A DNA stretch of 64,000 nt from Streptomyces sp. PsTaAH-137 (GTDB lineage Bacteria; Actinomycetota; Actinomycetes; Streptomycetales; Streptomycetaceae), in contig NZ_QLLY01000019.1 in NCBI RefSeq assembly GCF_003259365.1, positions 62,001 to 126,000 on the forward strand, given 5' to 3'. The position numbers and the translations under genes were made by a program. Of this stretch, positions 62,273-64,000 are shown piece after piece (position 1 is the stretch's first letter; each line of letters starts with the position of its first letter). A model generated the notes under the pieces. That model searched no databases and was not told the DNA's origin. It saw nothing but the letters and a program-made list of their open reading frames with translations.

Positions 62273-63928
62273 GTGGCCTCTGACTTCGCACGGCTGCTGA
62301 AGCAGGACTTCTCGGACACGGAGGCGTCCGCAGAGGCGTGGCGCAAGCTGTCCACCACGTCCGATTCGTTGACGAGCCGTCACAGAACGAGCGTGACAGG
62401 CCCGTTGCACCATTCCTGGAAAGGTGACGACGCCGACAGCGCGCTCTACTTCCTGGAGGACGTCGAGTCGCGGCTCGGCGTGGTCGAGACCGAAGCGATG
62501 GCCGTCGCGCGGGTAGTCGACACCACGCGGGTCTGGATGGAGAGCGCCCAGACCGCGCTGCGCAACGCCGTACGCCGCGCCGAGCAGGACCACTTCGAGG
62601 TAGACGGCGACGGCTGGGTCACCGACCCGACCACCGCCGGCCTCCCGCACCAGGACCCCGACGCCCAGCAGGTCATCGCCGACCGCAACGGCCTGCTCGG
62701 CGAGTACCGTGCCCGCATCGACGAAGCCCTGGCCGACGCACGCAAGGCCAGCGACGACGGGGCGAAGGCACTCGGCCGGCTGAACGGCGACATCCTCACC
62801 GACCCGCTCAGTCACGACGCGGCGGCAGAGTCCGCCGACGACGCCCGGCGCGCGATGAAGGACATCGGTGTCCAGGACCCGCAGATCCCCAAGGACGACC
62901 CCAAGGCGGCCGCCGAGTGGTGGAAGGCGCTCAGCCCCGAGGAACGCCAGGAGTACACCACCCTCTATCCGAAACAGATCGGTTCGACGGACGGCTTGCC
63001 GACTGACGTACGCGACGACGCGAACCGCACCGCGCTCGCCCAGGAACTCAACGCCCTCCAGGAGGGCAACTACGACGAGAACTTCCCCGGTGAGAGCGAC
63101 GAGACCGTCAACCAGCGCCTGAAGAACGCCGAGTTGCTGAACGACCGGCTCGACGCGGGCGACAGCGCCCCCAAGGGCAAGGAGCTGTACCTCATCGGGT
63201 ACGACTCCAAGGACGACGGGCGGGCCGTCATCGCGATGGGCAACCCGGACACGGCCGATCACACCGGGATTCTGGTGCCGGGGACGAACACCGACATGGA
63301 AGGGGTTCCGGGGCAGCTCAGTCGCATCGACAGGCTGCAGAGCGCCGCGGAGAGGGAGGCCGACGGCAAGAGCGTGGCCATGGTCACCTGGCTCGGCTAC
63401 GACGCGCCCGAGGCCTCCATGACCGACTTCGACAGCGTAGGCGGGACGGGACGGGCCGAGGAGGCCGCGCCCGATCTGCGCCAGTTCGTCGCGGGCACGC
63501 ACGCCTCTCACGACGGGTCACCGAGCCACACCACTGTCCTGGGACACAGCTACGGCTCCACCGTGGTCGGTGCGGCGGCGGCCGGAGGCAGTGGTCTCGG
63601 CGCCGACGACGTGGTGGTCGTGGGGAGCCCCGGGATGACCGTGGACGAAGCCTCGGATCTCCAGATGGACCCGGAGCACGTCTGGGCCGGCGGAGCCAAG
63701 GACGATCCCATCATCAACAACTTCGCCGGAGCCTCGCTCGGTGACGACCCCTTGTACTACACGTTCGGCGGGAACAACTTCGAAGTCGACACCAGCGGAC
63801 ACAGCGGCTACTGGGATCAAGGCAGTCACTCGCTCCGCAATCAGGGGGCAATCATCGCGGGCAAACCACCCACTGAAGCACCGAAGGAAGTCAATGACGA
63901 CCCGGAGCCGGGATCATTCATCGGTTAA
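62273..63928 (+). CDS. WXG100-like domain fused to DUF1023 alpha/beta hydrolase
   Basis: Protein of 551 residues. The N-terminal ~200 are helical with a WxG turn at W49-K-G51 (HHSWKGDDADSALYFLEDVE). Residues about 300-540 are a DUF1023 (abhydrolase_8) domain: nucleophile Ser426 in TVLGHSYGST, and probable His510 in DTSGHSGYWD. The family is expected to cleave esters or lipids. The WXG start suggests export through ESX as an effector or cell-surface lipase. GTG 62273 is used. Its stop overlaps a lipoprotein-like gene. Confidence 0.88.
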   Translation: MASDFARLLKQDFSDTEASAEAWRKLSTTSDSLTSRHRTSVTGPLHHSWKGDDADSALYFLEDVESRLGVVETEAMAVARVVDTTRVWMESAQTALRNAVRRAEQDHFEVDGDGWVTDPTTAGLPHQDPDAQQVIADRNGLLGEYRARIDEALADARKASDDGAKALGRLNGDILTDPLSHDAAAESADDARRAMKDIGVQDPQIPKDDPKAAAEWWKALSPEERQEYTTLYPKQIGSTDGLPTDVRDDANRTALAQELNALQEGNYDENFPGESDETVNQRLKNAELLNDRLDAGDSAPKGKELYLIGYDSKDDGRAVIAMGNPDTADHTGILVPGTNTDMEGVPGQLSRIDRLQSAAEREADGKSVAMVTWLGYDAPEASMTDFDSVGGTGRAEEAAPDLRQFVAGTHASHDGSPSHTTVLGHSYGSTVVGAAAAGGSGLGADDVVVVGSPGMTVDEASDLQMDPEHVWAGGAKDDPIINNFAGASLGDDPLYYTFGGNNFEVDTSGHSGYWDQGSHSLRNQGAIIAGKPPTEAPKEVNDDPEPGSFIG

Positions 63929-64000
63929 GACCCGTCTTGTCCGCAGGGCGTTCGTCCTGTACGCCGTACTGCTGATGACCGGAGGATGCATGTCCCAGGA
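63894..64000 (+). CDS. Putative lipoprotein, cut by window end
   Basis: The first 35 codons: MTTRSRDHSSVKTRLVRRAF, then a hydrophobic run ending in LLMTGGC, a slightly irregular lipobox. It overlaps the hydrolase gene by 35 bases, so the two are co-translated. A lipoprotein encoded right after a secreted hydrolase is often its immunity or partner protein. The rest lies outside the window. Confidence 0.6.
   Translation, partial: MTTRSRDHSSVKTRLVRRAFVLYAVLLMTGGCMSQ

Noticed and set aside
62191..62283. 30-codon ORF overlapping the hydrolase start
   Set aside because: It uses codons rare in this genome (ATA, CTT, AGA) and no family matches; probably leader sequence.

Overview
The window is high-GC actinobacterial chromosome, almost certainly Streptomyces. 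The codon use (G/C third positions, GTG starts), the order ispG, proS, rimP-nusA-ylxR-infB-DUF503-rbfA-truB-ribF, an adjacent type VII (ESX) secretion locus, a DUF397 protein and a Spo0M homologue all fit that genus.

Region by region. (1) 1-12.2 kb: the 3' end of ispG, acetyltransferases, a DUF1684 gene followed by a complete dipeptide/oligopeptide ABC importer (binding protein, two permeases, two ATPases), proS, an APH(6)-like protein that has lost its catalytic residues, and a ferritin-like/lipoprotein pair. (2) 12.3-19.3 kb: the conserved translation/transcription block rimP-nusA-ylxR-infB-DUF503-rbfA-truB, with three ATGA-linked mini-ORFs in the infB leader. (3) 19.3-26.5 kb: a pseudo-protease/P-loop protein whose 3' end runs into a dispersed palindromic repeat, an MFS exporter divergent from an HxlR-peroxiredoxin fusion with a perfect inverted repeat between them, ribF, and an AhpD-like protein. 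(4) 26.5-32.5 kb: a second peptide ABC importer, whose binding protein ends in a C-terminal membrane anchor.

(5) 32.7-64 kb: a large ESX-type locus. Its core (eccB and mycP leftward, eccE and a Gln/Ala-rich partner rightward) is flanked by two EspI-like ParA ATPases in opposite orientation, a second mycosin and a glycine-rich EspB-like WXG protein. Further right are Spo0M, four related membrane proteins with a Cys-x-Gly-x-Phe ectodomain motif, two modules pairing a small EspC-like protein with a CpnT-like N-terminal domain that carries no toxin, the esxA-esxB pair, a protein with a second central WxG motif, two small cytosolic proteins sharing a LSGRM motif, and a WXG100-DUF1023 hydrolase overlapped by a lipoprotein gene cut by the window end. 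EccC and EccD are not in the window. Strong hairpins separate most convergent gene pairs here.

The two importers probably bring in peptides. In the ESX region, EccB, EccE and MycP would form the envelope part of the secretion machine, EsxA/EsxB and the YxxxD/E-tagged proteins would be substrates, and the repeated membrane protein/EspC-like/CpnT-like modules are the best candidate here for an undescribed secreted system. No rRNA, tRNA, CRISPR array, transposase or prophage was recognised.
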